Source: Magnetospirillum sp. SS-4 (GTDB taxonomy: Bacteria; Pseudomonadota; Alphaproteobacteria; Rhodospirillales; Magnetospirillaceae). Taken from it: 64,000 nt of DNA. The DNA lies in contig NZ_CACVCH010000042.1 of NCBI RefSeq assembly GCF_902729425.1, positions 1-64,000 on the forward strand, read 5' to 3'. Below are positions 39,242 through 52,100 of this stretch, one piece after another. Within the stretch, counting starts at the first letter, position 1, and each line of letters begins with the position of its first letter. The translations under genes were made by a program, and so were the position numbers. The notes below the pieces were generated by a model, which did no database searches, had not been told where the DNA came from, and saw nothing but the letters and a program-made list of their open reading frames with translations.

Positions 39242-40176
39242 CAGTGCTTCCCTCCCGCGCCGATGGCGAACAGCTCGTTCGGGACCATGACCATGTCGAA
39301 CAGCAGCTTGGCGCAGACGCCGAGCACCATCAGCGCCAGCAGCGAACGCAGCTGCTCGCCCTTCAGCTTGACCCCGAAGCGGGCGCCGATCTGGGCGCCG
39401 ATCACGCCCCCGGCCAGCAGCAGCAGCGCCAGCACCACGTCGACGGTGTGGTTCATGGTCGATTGCAGGAAGGTGGCGTTGGCGGTCACGAAGATGATCT
39501 GGAACAGCGAGGTTCCCACCACCACGGCGGTCGGCATGCCCAGCAGGTAGATCATGGCCGGCACCATGACGAAGCCGCCGCCGACGCCCATGATGGCGGC
39601 CAGGATGCCGACGAACAGGCCGATCAGGGCGGGCAGCAAGGCGCTGATATAGAGCTTGGAGCGACGGAACCGCATCTTGAACGGCAGGCCGTGCAGCCAG
39701 GAATGTTGGTGCAGCTTGCGCCGGGGGGCGGTGGTGCCGCCGGCGGCGTGCTTGCGGCTGCTGCGCAGCGCTTGGAGGCTTTCCACCAGCATCAGCGCGC
39801 CGATGATGCCGAGAAACACGATGTAGCAGAGCGAGATCACCAGGTCGATCTGGCCCAGATTGCGCAGTATGCGGAACAGATAGACGCCCAGGGTCGAGCC
39901 GACGAAGCCGCCTGCCGTCAGGATCAGCCCCATCTTGATGTCGACGTTGCCGCGCCGCCAATGGGCCAGTACGCCCGATACCGACGAGGCGACGATCTGG
40001 TTGGCCTCGGTTCCCACCGCCACGGTGGGGGGAATGCCCAGGAATATCAGCAGCGGCGTCATCAGAAAGCCGCCGCCGACGCCGAACAGGCCGGACATGA
40101 AGCCGACGCCGCCGCCCAATCCCAGGATCAGAAAGACGTTGACCGACATCTCGGCGATGGGAAGGTAAATCTGCAT
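39241..40176 (-). CDS. sulfite exporter TauE/SafE family protein
   Basis: 311 residues with about eight hydrophobic helices in two repeats. Each repeat starts with the family glycine motif: FMSGLFGVGGGFLMTPLL in the first half and FVGILAAIMGVGGGFVMVPAM in the second. A cytoplasmic loop rich in Arg/His (about 140-170) separates them. Members export sulfite, sulfoacetate or related anions; the substrate is not shown. First gene of the TauE-TIGR02186-Usp operon. Confidence 0.9.
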   Translation of the reverse strand: MQIYLPIAEMSVNVFLILGLGGGVGFMSGLFGVGGGFLMTPLLIFLGIPPTVAVGTEANQIVASSVSGVLAHWRRGNVDIKMGLILTAGGFVGSTLGVYLFRILRNLGQIDLVISLCYIVFLGIIGALMLVESLQALRSSRKHAAGGTTAPRRKLHQHSWLHGLPFKMRFRRSKLYISALLPALIGLFVGILAAIMGVGGGFVMVPAMIYLLGMPTAVVVGTSLFQIIFVTANATFLQSTMNHTVDVVLALLLLAGGVIGAQIGARFGVKLKGEQLRSLLALMVLGVCAKLLFDMVMVPNELFAIGAGGKH

Positions 40177-40270
40177 GCCTTCCGTTCTCCCCTGGTTCCC
40201 GGCATTCTGACCGTGCGCCGGTGAACACTCCCGGTTTTCGCTCCAACCGGGACGGAAGGCAATAGCAATC

Positions 40271-41266
40271 TTATGGTTTTCTAATATTTAAGGCCGCCAG
40301 CACCTCGGCGCCCTGCATCCTCGCCTTGAGCGCCATGTAGCCCTGGGCGGTCAACGGGCTGGGAATCAGGCTGGAATCGGGGGCGCCGGCCCAGACGACG
40401 CGGGGGCGCAGGCTGGCGGCGACGGCCAGATGCCCGACCATGCGGGTCCAGGATTCCGTCAGGCGGCGTTCGGCCAGGACCGCCTCGAAATCGCGGCCCA
40501 GTTCACGCGCCACGATGGATTGGGCGTAAAGCCGGCCCTTGTTGCCGTAAAACACCGTTCCCGCGGCGAAATCGGGCAGCATCGCCGGCCCGGCCGCCGC
40601 CAGGTGGTGGTCGATGGCGGCGGTGGCGTCGTCGATGTCGCGCAGCATGGTTTCCAGCACCGCCGCCAGCGTTTCGGCGCGCAGGTCGATGGTGGCGCCG
40701 CCGGAGACCAGGCGGTCGCTGTAGCGATCCAGCGACCGCTGGGCGTTGCGGTACTGCTTTTCCGCCGAGGCGGTCGGCAGCCACGAGGTTCGGGTGTCGA
40801 ACTTCCACACCGTGCCGGGATATTTCAGCAGGCCGGCGGCGTTGTGCAGGTCGACATCGGGGCCGTTGGGGCCGAATCCCAATCCCCTCTCGCCGGCCAT
40901 GGCGGCGGTGACGCGGGCCAGGGTTCCCACCAGTCCCAGTTGGAAGGCCGGCATGTCGCGCAGCCAGCCGCCGGGCAGGAAAAAGGGGTCGTTGGCCCGC
41001 CAGCGGCTGACGTCCAGTTCGCGGCCGATCAGGGCGGCGGAGACCGCCACCGCCCGTGACCGGCCGGCGGCCACCTGGGCGGGGGCGAAATCAGGGGTGT
41101 CGTCGATGCGGCTGATCACCGTCATGGCGACCGGAAAGCCCAGTGCCACCGCCACCGCGGCCGCCCACAGCACGGCGCGCCGCGACGGGTGGCGCAGCAT
41201 TCCCATCGCCACCTTGAACAGGCCGACGACGGCGATACGGGCGGTGGTGGCAAGCCGTCCGATCAC
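40271..41266 (-). CDS. DUF2333 family membrane protein
   Basis: 331 residues: one transmembrane helix near the N-terminus (about 28-50), then a periplasmic region with the DUF2333 features [40 protein letters not shown] and [18 protein letters not shown]. Function is unknown. No ATG fits: translation starts at GTG 41266, whose last bases overlap the trpS stop (GTGA), so the gene is coupled to trpS. Antisense frames here are shadows of this gene. Confidence 0.8.
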   Translation of the reverse strand: MIGRLATTARIAVVGLFKVAMGMLRHPSRRAVLWAAAVAVALGFPVAMTVISRIDDTPDFAPAQVAAGRSRAVAVSAALIGRELDVSRWRANDPFFLPGGWLRDMPAFQLGLVGTLARVTAAMAGERGLGFGPNGPDVDLHNAAGLLKYPGTVWKFDTRTSWLPTASAEKQYRNAQRSLDRYSDRLVSGGATIDLRAETLAAVLETMLRDIDDATAAIDHHLAAAGPAMLPDFAAGTVFYGNKGRLYAQSIVARELGRDFEAVLAERRLTESWTRMVGHLAVAASLRPRVVWAGAPDSSLIPSPLTAQGYMALKARMQGAEVLAALNIRKP

Positions 41267-42261
41267 GGCTTCAGGAACCCGACGATGTCGTAGACCTCGG
41301 CGATGATGGGGCGGGCGATGGCATCGGCCCGTTCGGCGCCCGAGCGCAGTACGGAATCGATATGGGCGGGGTCGTCCATCAGCCGCTTCATCTCGGCGTT
41401 GATCGGCCCCAGCACCGACACCGCCAGATCGACCAGATCCTTCTTGAACTCCGAGAACTGCCGGCCGGCGAAGCGGGCGGCCACGTCCGCCTTCTCCATG
41501 TCCGACAGGGCGGCGTAGATGCCCAGCAGGTTGGAGGCCTCGGGGCGGCCCTCCAGCCCGTCCAGGGTGGCGGGCAGCGGCTCCAGGTCGGTCTTGGCCT
41601 TGCGGATCTTCAGCGCGATGGTGTCGGCATCGTCGGTCATGTTGATGCGCGAATAGTCGGATTCGTCGGACTTGCTCATTTTCTTGGTGCCGTCGCGCAG
41701 GCTCATGATGCGGGCGGCGGCGCCGAAGATCAGCGGCTCGGGCTGCGGGAAGAACTCGACCCCGAAATCGTTGTTGAACTTCTGGGCGGTGTCGCGGGCC
41801 AGTTCCAGATGCTGCTTCTGGTCCTCGCCCACCGGCACATGGGTGGCGCGGTAGGCCAGGATGTCGGCGCTCATCAGGTTGGGATAGGCGAACAGGCCGA
41901 CCGAGGCGTTCTCCTTGTGCTTGCCCGCCTTGTCCTTGAACTGGGTCATGCGGTTCAGCCAGCCCATGCGGGCGACGCAATTGAAGATCCAGGCCAACTG
42001 GGCATGGGCCGGCACCGTCGACTGGTTGAAGACGATGTGCTTCGAGGCGTCGACGCCGGCGGCGAGCATGCCGGCGGTCACTTCGCGGGTGTTGCGGGTC
42101 AGCTCCTTGGGGTCCTGCCACAAAGTGATGGCGTGCATGTCGACGATGCAGAAGATGCACTCGAACTCGGATTGCAGGCGGACCCAGTTGCGGATGGCGC
42201 CCAGGTAATTGCCGAGATGGAGGTTTCCGGTCGGCTGGACGCCGGAAAAGATGCGCTTCAT
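41263..42261 (-). CDS. trpS: tryptophanyl-tRNA synthetase
   Basis: 332 residues, class Ic aminoacyl-tRNA synthetase that charges tRNA-Trp. The HIGH-type motif is [10 protein letters not shown], after FSGVQPTG; the KMSKS loop is [21 protein letters not shown] and [14 protein letters not shown] are typical. The start at ATG 42261 gives the standard [12 protein letters not shown]. It is followed by DUF2333 with a 4-base overlap. Confidence 0.97.
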   Translation of the reverse strand: MKRIFSGVQPTGNLHLGNYLGAIRNWVRLQSEFECIFCIVDMHAITLWQDPKELTRNTREVTAGMLAAGVDASKHIVFNQSTVPAHAQLAWIFNCVARMGWLNRMTQFKDKAGKHKENASVGLFAYPNLMSADILAYRATHVPVGEDQKQHLELARDTAQKFNNDFGVEFFPQPEPLIFGAAARIMSLRDGTKKMSKSDESDYSRINMTDDADTIALKIRKAKTDLEPLPATLDGLEGRPEASNLLGIYAALSDMEKADVAARFAGRQFSEFKKDLVDLAVSVLGPINAEMKRLMDDPAHIDSVLRSGAERADAIARPIIAEVYDIVGFLKP

Positions 42262-42338
42262 GGCTGACGGTCGCTCCGCGGGGAATCAGGGGGCTCAGGT
42301 ATACCCTGCCGCAGACCGGCGTCAAGAATCACATGCGG

Positions 42339-43600
<1,262 letters not shown>

Positions 43601-43604
<4 letters not shown>

Positions 43605-44605
43605 GGGGCTTTCCGTTCCGGGACCGGTTCGCGGGGAAGGGCAGATGTAGCGCAGCCGGCGCGGCGGGTCCACAGGCTTCGCGCCGCCTCGACCACCCGG
43701 CCGGCCTCCAGGTCCAGCATCATGCAATTCTGGCTGCGGTGGTCGAAATCGGGGGCGTGGCAGATGTCTTCGAATGAGCGCGGCCCGCGCACGCTGGCGG
43801 CATGGGGGCCGAACGGTCCGTAGAAGACTTCCGACGACGGACCGAACAGGCCCAGGGTCGGAATGCCGGCGGCGGCGGCCATGTGCATCAGGCCGGAATC
43901 GTTGCCGAGATAGAAGGCGCTGCGTTCCAGGCAGGCATAGGCGGTGGCGAGGTCGATTCCGCCGGCCAGATCGATGAGCCGGCCGGAGGGAACGGCATCC
44001 AGCACCGGCTGGGCCTTGGCACGCTCGTCGGCGGAGGCGAACACGGCGACGCGGGCGCCGGGCAGGATGCCGTCGGGCGCGGTCAGGCGGGCGATGACCT
44101 CGGCGAAGCGCCCGCCCGGCCATTGCTTGGCCCCCCAGTTGGCGGTCGGCCCCACCGCCAGCACCGGACCGCCGTCGGGAATCAGGTGCCCGGCCCGCTC
44201 GCGCTCGGCCTCGCCCGCCCACAGCCGGGGCGGCATGGCCTCGCCCAGCCCCAGCACCGAGGCGAGGTGGAGCAGCCGGTGCCTGGGTTCCCACGACGAG
44301 GTGACGATTCGCCGGCGCAAGGTGGGCAGCAGCCAGCCAATGGCCGAGCCGCGCAGGTCGACCACCATGCTCCAGGGCCGGGTGACGGTTCGCCGCCACA
44401 GGTCGATCCAATGGCCGGCGCGCTTGCGCTTGACCATGGGAATCACCGCCTCGACGAATGGCGCCGCCCGGAACAGGCCGGCGGCCGCCTGGCCGCAGGC
44501 CACGGTGAAGCGGGCGGAGGGATGGCGCTCGGCCAGATGGCTCAGCACTCCGGTGGACAGGACGGCGTCGCCGATGCGGCTGGCGGTGATGAACAGGATG
44601 CGCAT
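43601..44605 (-). CDS. glycosyltransferase family 9 (heptosyltransferase-like)
   Basis: 334 residues of the ADP-heptose:LPS heptosyltransferase type. MRILFITASRIGDAVLSTGVL is the family start, and the donor-binding C-domain has FYLGNDSGLMHMAAAAGIPTLGLFGPS. GPTANWGAKQWP fits the inter-domain strand. It probably adds a heptose or related sugar to the LPS core at the inner membrane. The next gene, a nucleotide-sugar dehydrogenase, overlaps its stop. Divergent from aspC across 136 bp. Confidence 0.9.
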
Positions 44606-44662
44606 GCGGCCATGCTCTTACCTCCGTTCACCGCCCCGGACAAGCAAAGCCGTTCTGGCTTC

Positions 44663-44691
44663 GTGACAGGCCGTGAAATCCGGGCTATAAC
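44663..44691 (+). promoter_or_regulatory. sigma-70 type promoter of aspC
   Basis: GTGACA at 44663-44668 (5/6 to TTGACA), exactly 17 bases of spacer, then TATAAC at 44686-44691 (5/6 to TATAAT). It stands 50 bp before the aspC ATG, giving an expected leader of about 44 nucleotides. Confidence 0.6.
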
Positions 44692-44708
44692 GCCCCGTTT
44701 TTCCCTGA

Positions 44709-45944
<1,236 letters not shown>

Positions 45945-45962
45945 CCGCCTTCACGCGAAAGG

Positions 45963-46000
45963 GGGGGGCGTTCCCGCCAGCCGGGAGCGCCCCCCTTTTT
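45963..46000 (+). terminator. intrinsic terminator of aspC
   Basis: A 14-bp GC-rich stem with a GT wobble (45963-45976 with 45981-45995, loop CCAG) followed by five T residues (45996-46000). It starts 19 bases after the aspC stop. The convergent draG ends at 46000, so its transcripts read into the same stem, though their T run is weak. Confidence 0.85.
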
Positions 46001-46914
46001 CATTGCGGTTCCAGCGCCAGCAGGGCCGGGACCTGGGCGCGGATCTCATCCAGCACCGTCCGGTCCAGCTTGCCCAGCCAGGCGCCGGGAATGTCCTGGA
46101 TGCCGTAGGTCGCGCCGGCCAGCATGCCGGCGATGGCGCCGGTGGTGTCGGCGTCGCCGCCCTGGTTGACCACCTCGATCAGGCAGCTCTTGAACGAATC
46201 CGTCAGGAAATAGAAGTGCAGCACCGTCTGCATGGTGTCGACCACATAGGCGGTGGACTGGCCGCGAAAGGTCTCGAACCTGAAGCATTTGTGGGCCTCG
46301 ACCAGGGCGCGGGCCTCGTCGCGGGCCACCTTCATTCCCAGCCCGCTCACCAGCGCCTGCGCCATGCGGCCCAATGCCAGGGTGGCGGCGTCGGACAGGG
46401 GGTGGTGATGGGTGATGTGGCATTGCGCCAGGGTCCAGTCCTCCAGCCGCCGGGGAAATCCCAGGGTGGCCAGGGCCACCGGCAGGTTGCGCATGGCGGC
46501 GCCGTTGCCGGCGTCGCCGTCGCAATAGGCGCCCTCGACCGTGCCGTTGGTGATGTAGCGACGGATGCCGCGCCGGCAGGTGTTGCCGATATCCACCGGT
46601 CCGCTCTTCAGCCAGCCGACGAATTCGTCGCAGACGTCGGCGGCGTCGAAGCCGCCCCGGCGGATGAGGGACCGTCCCAGGCACAGCGCCATCTCGGTGT
46701 CGTCGGTGACCTGTCCGGGGGCCAGGTGCAACCAGCCGCCGCCGATCATCTTGCGGTGCAGGCCGTATTTCTCGCGGATTTCGCCCTTGGTCATGAATTC
46801 GACGGTGGCCCCCAGGGCGTCGCCGACCGCGAAACCCACATAGGCCCCCAGCGCCCGGTCAAGCAGGGTCGGGGCGCTGGGGGCGGCGGGGCGTTCGATG
46901 AACGGGATTTTCAT
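46000..46914 (-). CDS. draG: ADP-ribosyl-[dinitrogen reductase] hydrolase
   Basis: Removes ADP-ribose from Arg100 of NifH, reactivating nitrogenase when energy or nitrogen status allows. 304 residues of the ADP-ribosylglycohydrolase family with the dimanganese ligands in VTDDTEMA (Asp71, Asp72) and QGGDADTTGA (Asp254, Asp256), and GFAVGDALGATVEF at the N-terminus. It lies 11 bases after draT in the same operon, as in Rhodospirillum and Azospirillum. Activity in those bacteria is controlled by GlnB/GlnK and AmtB, which are outside this window. Confidence 0.96.
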   Translation of the reverse strand: MKIPFIERPAAPSAPTLLDRALGAYVGFAVGDALGATVEFMTKGEIREKYGLHRKMIGGGWLHLAPGQVTDDTEMALCLGRSLIRRGGFDAADVCDEFVGWLKSGPVDIGNTCRRGIRRYITNGTVEGAYCDGDAGNGAAMRNLPVALATLGFPRRLEDWTLAQCHITHHHPLSDAATLALGRMAQALVSGLGMKVARDEARALVEAHKCFRFETFRGQSTAYVVDTMQTVLHFYFLTDSFKSCLIEVVNQGGDADTTGAIAGMLAGATYGIQDIPGAWLGKLDRTVLDEIRAQVPALLALEPQ

Positions 46915-46925
46915 GGGGGCTCCGA

Positions 46926-47741
46926 TCAGTAATAGTCCGCCTGGACGCGATAATCCCCGCCGATCACCAGATACTCGCCCTCGCCCTTGAGGGGATGGAC
47001 CGGCAGCAAGGTGTTGAAGAAGGCGATCTTCACCGCCGGCACCCTGACGGTCAGGATGGTGTCGCCGAAACAGTCGGCGACGCCGCGATCGCTGGAGAAC
47101 GACGCCAGGTTGTTGAGGCGCATGACCACGGTCTTGCGGTCCAGGCGCTCGACCACCTGATGCTCGTCGAAGGAATTGATGCCGCGATAAAGCGTGAGAT
47201 GGCTCTGGCCCGGGGCGGCATGCCGGGCCAGCGCCCACTGGCAGAACTCGTAGACCATGTCGAGCTGGCAGTGGATGGAGTTGTTGTGGAACCGGCTCGA
47301 CATCTTCTCTTCGACGTAGCCGGCCCATCCGGCGGTCGAGAAACGGGCGATCATCTCCTTGTGGTAGGTGGGAAACAATCCGAACCGGCTTTCGACCCAG
47401 CCCTTCAGCACCGCGCCCTCGGGGCCGTTGGAATCGAAGCCCCATCCCTTCAGCAGCCGCAGGAAGCTGGCGCGATAGCGCCGCCGCGATCCCCGGACCG
47501 GCTCCTGCTGCTCGGGATCGATGCCGAACATGGCCATCATATAGGCATGGAAGGCCTCGCCGGCGTCGGCCAGCCCTTCGGACTGTTCCAGCATCTCGAA
47601 CATCTGGGCGTTCATCTCGCGCACGCCGGCGATGTGCAGGTCGCGGGGATGGTCGTTGAACGCCACGCTGCCCAGCAGGGCGGTGGACAGTCCCATCAGA
47701 TTGGTGCTGTGGCCGAGATTCCGGCTGCGCTCGTCGATCAT
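46926..47741 (-). CDS. draT: NAD+-dinitrogen-reductase ADP-D-ribosyltransferase
   Basis: Transfers ADP-ribose from NAD+ to an Arg of NifH, switching nitrogenase off in response to ammonium or darkness/energy loss. 271 residues, full length for DraT, with STNLMGLSTALLGSVAFNDHP at the start, LYRGINSFDEHQV (the R-G strand used for NAD binding) and NLASFSSDRGVADCFGDTIL (STS-like strand). It is divergent from nifH with its own sigma-54 promoter, a 17-nucleotide leader and a near-perfect AAGGAGGA ribosome site. draG follows. Confidence 0.96.
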   Translation of the reverse strand: MIDERSRNLGHSTNLMGLSTALLGSVAFNDHPRDLHIAGVREMNAQMFEMLEQSEGLADAGEAFHAYMMAMFGIDPEQQEPVRGSRRRYRASFLRLLKGWGFDSNGPEGAVLKGWVESRFGLFPTYHKEMIARFSTAGWAGYVEEKMSSRFHNNSIHCQLDMVYEFCQWALARHAAPGQSHLTLYRGINSFDEHQVVERLDRKTVVMRLNNLASFSSDRGVADCFGDTILTVRVPAVKIAFFNTLLPVHPLKGEGEYLVIGGDYRVQADYY

Positions 47742-47766
47742 GGCGTCCTCCTTGCCCGGTCACCCC

Positions 47767-47783
47767 AAGCAAGAGCCATGCCT
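47767..47783 (-). promoter_or_regulatory. sigma-54 (-24/-12) promoter of draT
   Basis: Minus-strand AGGCATG-GCTC-TTGCTT. The invariant GG and GC are separated by ten bases, as required. Expected transcription start near 47757, leaving about 17 nucleotides of leader that still includes the draT ribosome site. Confidence 0.7.
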
Positions 47784-47814
47784 GACGGCGGCGCGGCGAA
47801 GCCGGCATCGCGCC

Positions 47815-47830
47815 TGTTGCTCATGCAACA
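47815..47830. promoter_or_regulatory. NifA upstream activator sequence 1
   Basis: Perfect TGT-N10-ACA. It lies 32 bp upstream of the draT -24 element and about 136 bp upstream of the nifH -24 element. Confidence 0.75.
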
Positions 47831-47844
47831 TTCTGTCGGCCCGT

Positions 47845-47860
47845 TGTCGGGTTCCGGACA
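47845..47860. promoter_or_regulatory. NifA upstream activator sequence 2
   Basis: Second perfect TGT-N10-ACA, exactly 30 bp (about three helical turns) from the first, so both sites face the same side of the helix. It is about 106 bp upstream of the nifH -24 element, the classic distance. Confidence 0.75.
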
Positions 47861-47909
47861 GAGGCCCGCCAGGGTGCATCCCTCGACATCAATTCTGGCA
47901 TTCAATTGA

Positions 47910-48926
<1,017 letters not shown>

Positions 48927-48963
48927 TCCGGGGCTTTCGCCTTCCACGACAAGGAGCACGGCC

Positions 48964-50421
48964 ATGAGCCTCGATTACACCAACGACACCGCCTCCGCCG
49001 AGGCGCTGATCAGGGATGTCCTCGACCAGTATCCGGAAAAGGCGGCCAAGAAGCGCGCCCGCCACCTGTCGGTCGCCAAGCCGGCCGAGGAGGAGGGCGC
49101 CACCTCCTGCGGCGTCAAGTCCAACATCAAGTCGATCCCCGGCGTGATGACCATTCGCGGCTGCGCCTATGCCGGGTCCAAGGGCGTGGTGTGGGGACCG
49201 GTCAAGGACATGGTCCACATCAGCCACGGCCCGGTGGGCTGCGGCCAGTATTCCTGGTCCCAGCGCCGCAACTACTTCAACGGCACCGTCGGCATCGACA
49301 GCTTCGTCACCATGCAGGTCACGTCTGATTTCCAGGAACGCGACATCGTGTTCGGCGGCGACAAGAACCTGGACGTGATGATCGACGAACTGGACGAGAT
49401 GTTTCCGCTGAACAAGGGCATCTCGATCCAGTCGGAATGTCCCATCGGCCTGATCGGCGACGACATCGAGGCGGTGGCCAAGAAGAAGCACAAGGAAACC
49501 GGCAAGACCATCGTGCCGGTGCGGTGCGAGGGGTTTCGCGGCGTGTCGCAGTCGCTGGGCCACCACATCGCCAACGACGCCATCCGCGACTGGGTGTTCG
49601 AGAAGGGCACGCCCGAATTCGAGACCGGCCCCTATGACGTCAACCTGATCGCCGATTACAACATCGGCGGCGACGCCTGGCCGTCCCGCAAGCTGCTCGA
49701 AGAGATGGGCCTGCGCGTCATCGGCATGTGGTCGGGCGACGCCACCCTGGCCGAGATGGCCCGCGCCCCCAAGGCCCGGCTGAACCTGATCCACTGCTAC
49801 CGGTCCATGAACTATATCTGCCGGCACATGGAAGAGAAGTACGGCATCGGCTGGGTCGAATACAACTTCTTCGGCCCGACCCAGATCGCCGCCTCCTTGC
49901 GCAAGATCGCGGCCCAGTTCGACGAGACCATCCAGGCCAACGCCGAAAAGGTCATCGCCAGATACCAGCCGCTGGTCGACGCGGTGACCGCCCGCTACAA
50001 GCCCCGGCTCACCGACAAGACGGTGATGCTCTATGTCGGCGGCCTTCGTCCGCGCCACGTCACCAACGCCTACGAGGATCTGGGCATGAAGATCGTCGGC
50101 ACCGGCTATGAATTCGGCCACAACGACGATTACCAGCGCACCGGCCATTACGTGAAGGAAGGCACGCTGATCTACGACGACGTCACCGGCTACGAGCTTG
50201 AGGCGTTCATCGAGAAGATCCGCCCCGATCTGGTCGGCTCCGGCATCAAGGAGAAGTACGCCACCCAGAAGATGGGGGTGCCCTTCCGCCAGATGCATTC
50301 CTGGGATTATTCGGGTCCGTATCACGGCTATGACGGCTTCGCCATCTTCGCCCGCGACATGGACATGGCCATCAACAGTCCCGTCTGGAGCAAGTTCAAG
50401 GCGCCCTGGAAGGCGGCCTGA
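48964..50421 (+). CDS. nifD: nitrogenase molybdenum-iron protein alpha chain
   Basis: Alpha subunit of dinitrogenase, holding the FeMo-cofactor. 485 residues. P-cluster ligands Cys67 (IRGCAYAG), Cys93 ([10 protein letters not shown]) and Cys159 ([11 protein letters not shown]); FeMo-co ligands Cys278 ([10 protein letters not shown]) and His445 ([10 protein letters not shown]). His in [11 protein letters not shown] matches the residue near the cofactor that aids substrate reduction. The Mo-type residues and length exclude the V- and Fe-only alternatives. ATG follows AAGGAGC 37 bases after nifH. Confidence 0.98.
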   Translation: MSLDYTNDTASAEALIRDVLDQYPEKAAKKRARHLSVAKPAEEEGATSCGVKSNIKSIPGVMTIRGCAYAGSKGVVWGPVKDMVHISHGPVGCGQYSWSQRRNYFNGTVGIDSFVTMQVTSDFQERDIVFGGDKNLDVMIDELDEMFPLNKGISIQSECPIGLIGDDIEAVAKKKHKETGKTIVPVRCEGFRGVSQSLGHHIANDAIRDWVFEKGTPEFETGPYDVNLIADYNIGGDAWPSRKLLEEMGLRVIGMWSGDATLAEMARAPKARLNLIHCYRSMNYICRHMEEKYGIGWVEYNFFGPTQIAASLRKIAAQFDETIQANAEKVIARYQPLVDAVTARYKPRLTDKTVMLYVGGLRPRHVTNAYEDLGMKIVGTGYEFGHNDDYQRTGHYVKEGTLIYDDVTGYELEAFIEKIRPDLVGSGIKEKYATQKMGVPFRQMHSWDYSGPYHGYDGFAIFARDMDMAINSPVWSKFKAPWKAA

Positions 50422-50446
50422 GAGTTCCCGTCAGCCGGAATTAACT

Positions 50447-50486
50447 CCTCCCCGCGCGCCGCCCACCATCCGGGGGCGCGGGGAGG
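50447..50486 (+). terminator. 11-bp hairpin in the nifD-nifK spacer
   Basis: Perfect stem of arms 50447-50457 and 50476-50486 with an 18-base loop, between the nifD stop and the nifK ribosome site (AAGGAGAG at about 50491). No T tract follows. It more likely stabilises the 3' end of nifHD mRNA or tunes the nifD:nifK ratio than ends transcription. Confidence 0.45.
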
Positions 50487-50503
50487 CGACAAGGAGAGTT
50501 GTC

Positions 50504-52039
50504 ATGCCTCAGAGCGCCGAAAAGACCAAGGACCACGTCTCGCTGTTCCAGGAGCCGGAATATGTCGGGATGTTCGCGGCCAAGAAGGCGGCCTTCGAGT
50601 GCCGCCCCAGCGATGAAGCCGTCGCCGCCCAGGCCGAGTACACCAAGACCTGGGAATACCGCGAGAAGAACTTCGCCCGCACCAAGGCGGTGATCAATCC
50701 CGCCAAGGCCTGCCAGCCGCTGGGCGCCGTGTTCGCCGCCGCCGGGTTCGAGGGCACCATGCCCTATGTCCACGGCTCGCAGGGCTGCGTCGCCTATTTC
50801 CGCTCGCACCTCGCCCGCCACTTCAAGGAGGCGGTGCCCTGCGTGTCGGATTCCATGACCGAGGACGCGGCGGTGTTCGGCGGCCTGAACAATCTGGTGG
50901 AGGGGCTCCAGAACACCTATACCCTCTACAAGCCCAAGATGATCGCGGTCTCGACCACCTGCATGGCCGAAGTCATCGGCGACGACCTGTCGGCCTTCAT
51001 CGCCACGTCGAAGGAAAAGGAATCGGTCCCCGCCGATTTCCCGGTCTCCTTCGCCCACACGCCGTCCTTCGTCGGCAGCCACACCACCGGCTACGACAAC
51101 ATGGTCAAGGGCGTGCTGAGCTATTTCTGGGATCGCGAGAAGGGCGAACTGAAGCCCGGCGCGTCAAACGGCAAGATCAACATCATCCCCGGCTTCGACG
51201 GCTACGCGGTCGCCAACAACCGCGAACTGAAGCGGTACATGGACGAGATGGGCGTGGACTACACCCTGCTCGGCGACGTCTCCGACGTCTACGACACCCC
51301 TTCCGACGGCACCTACCGCATGTATGACGGCGGCACGCCACTGGAGGCGGTGCGCGACGCCATCAACGCCAGGGCCACCATCGGCTTGCAGCAATACTGT
51401 TCCGACAAGACCCTGGAATACGTCGCCGCCAAGGGCCAGCCGACCGCGTCGTTCCACTATCCCATGGGCGTGGGGGCCACCGACGCGCTGCTGATGAAGA
51501 TCTCGGAACTATCGGGCAAGCCCATTCCCGACAGCATCGAGAAGGAGCGTGGCCGCCTGATCGACGCCATGGCCGACAGCCAGGCCTGGCTGCACGGCAA
51601 GAAGGTGGCGGTGTTCGGCGATCCCGATTTCGTCTACGCCATGGCCGCCTTCCTGCTGGAGATGGGCTGCGAGCCGACCCATTGCCTTGCCACCAATGGC
51701 GGCAAGGATTGGGCCGAGCAGATGGAGGCCCTGTTCGCCACCTCGCCGTTCGGGGCCGGCTGCAAGGCCTGGCCGGCCAAGGATCTGTGGCACCTGCGCT
51801 CGCTGCTGTTCACCGAGCCCACCGATCTCCTGATCGGCAGTTCCTACGGCAAGTATCTGGAGAAGGACACCGGCATTCCGCTGATCCGCCTGACCTTCCC
51901 CATCTTCGACCGCCACCACCACCACCGCTTCCCCACCATGGGCTATCAGGGGGCGCTCAGGGTGCTGGTGGAAATCCTGGACCGGGTGTTCGAGAGCACC
52001 GACGCGGCCAGCGACATCTCGTTCGACCTCACGCGCTGA
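50504..52039 (+). CDS. nifK: nitrogenase molybdenum-iron protein beta chain
   Basis: Beta subunit of dinitrogenase, sharing the P-cluster with NifD. 511 residues. P-cluster ligands Cys70 (AKACQPLGA), Cys95 (GSQGCVAYF) and Cys153 (STTCMAEVIGDD), with the Ser in SFVGSHTTGYDNM that can ligate the oxidised cluster. ATG 50504 follows AAGGAGAG. The upstream part of the same open frame overlaps the nifD 3' end and is not coding. Last gene of the nifHDK operon; nifENB and other maturation genes are not in the window. Confidence 0.98.
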   Translation: MPQSAEKTKDHVSLFQEPEYVGMFAAKKAAFECRPSDEAVAAQAEYTKTWEYREKNFARTKAVINPAKACQPLGAVFAAAGFEGTMPYVHGSQGCVAYFRSHLARHFKEAVPCVSDSMTEDAAVFGGLNNLVEGLQNTYTLYKPKMIAVSTTCMAEVIGDDLSAFIATSKEKESVPADFPVSFAHTPSFVGSHTTGYDNMVKGVLSYFWDREKGELKPGASNGKINIIPGFDGYAVANNRELKRYMDEMGVDYTLLGDVSDVYDTPSDGTYRMYDGGTPLEAVRDAINARATIGLQQYCSDKTLEYVAAKGQPTASFHYPMGVGATDALLMKISELSGKPIPDSIEKERGRLIDAMADSQAWLHGKKVAVFGDPDFVYAMAAFLLEMGCEPTHCLATNGGKDWAEQMEALFATSPFGAGCKAWPAKDLWHLRSLLFTEPTDLLIGSSYGKYLEKDTGIPLIRLTFPIFDRHHHHRFPTMGYQGALRVLVEILDRVFESTDAASDISFDLTR

Positions 52040-52066
52040 CCCGTCCCACCGCCCTTGGCGGGTGAA

Positions 52067-52096
52067 GCCCCCCGGAGCCGCGATGCTCCGGGGGGC
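52067..52096 (+). terminator. 12-bp hairpin after nifK
   Basis: Perfect 12-bp stem (52067-52078 with 52085-52096, loop CGCGAT) 27 bases after the nifK stop and just before the 3' end of the opposing pentapeptide gene at 52101. There is no T run, so termination may need Rho; it may serve both genes. Confidence 0.55.
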
Positions 52097-52100
52097 AATG

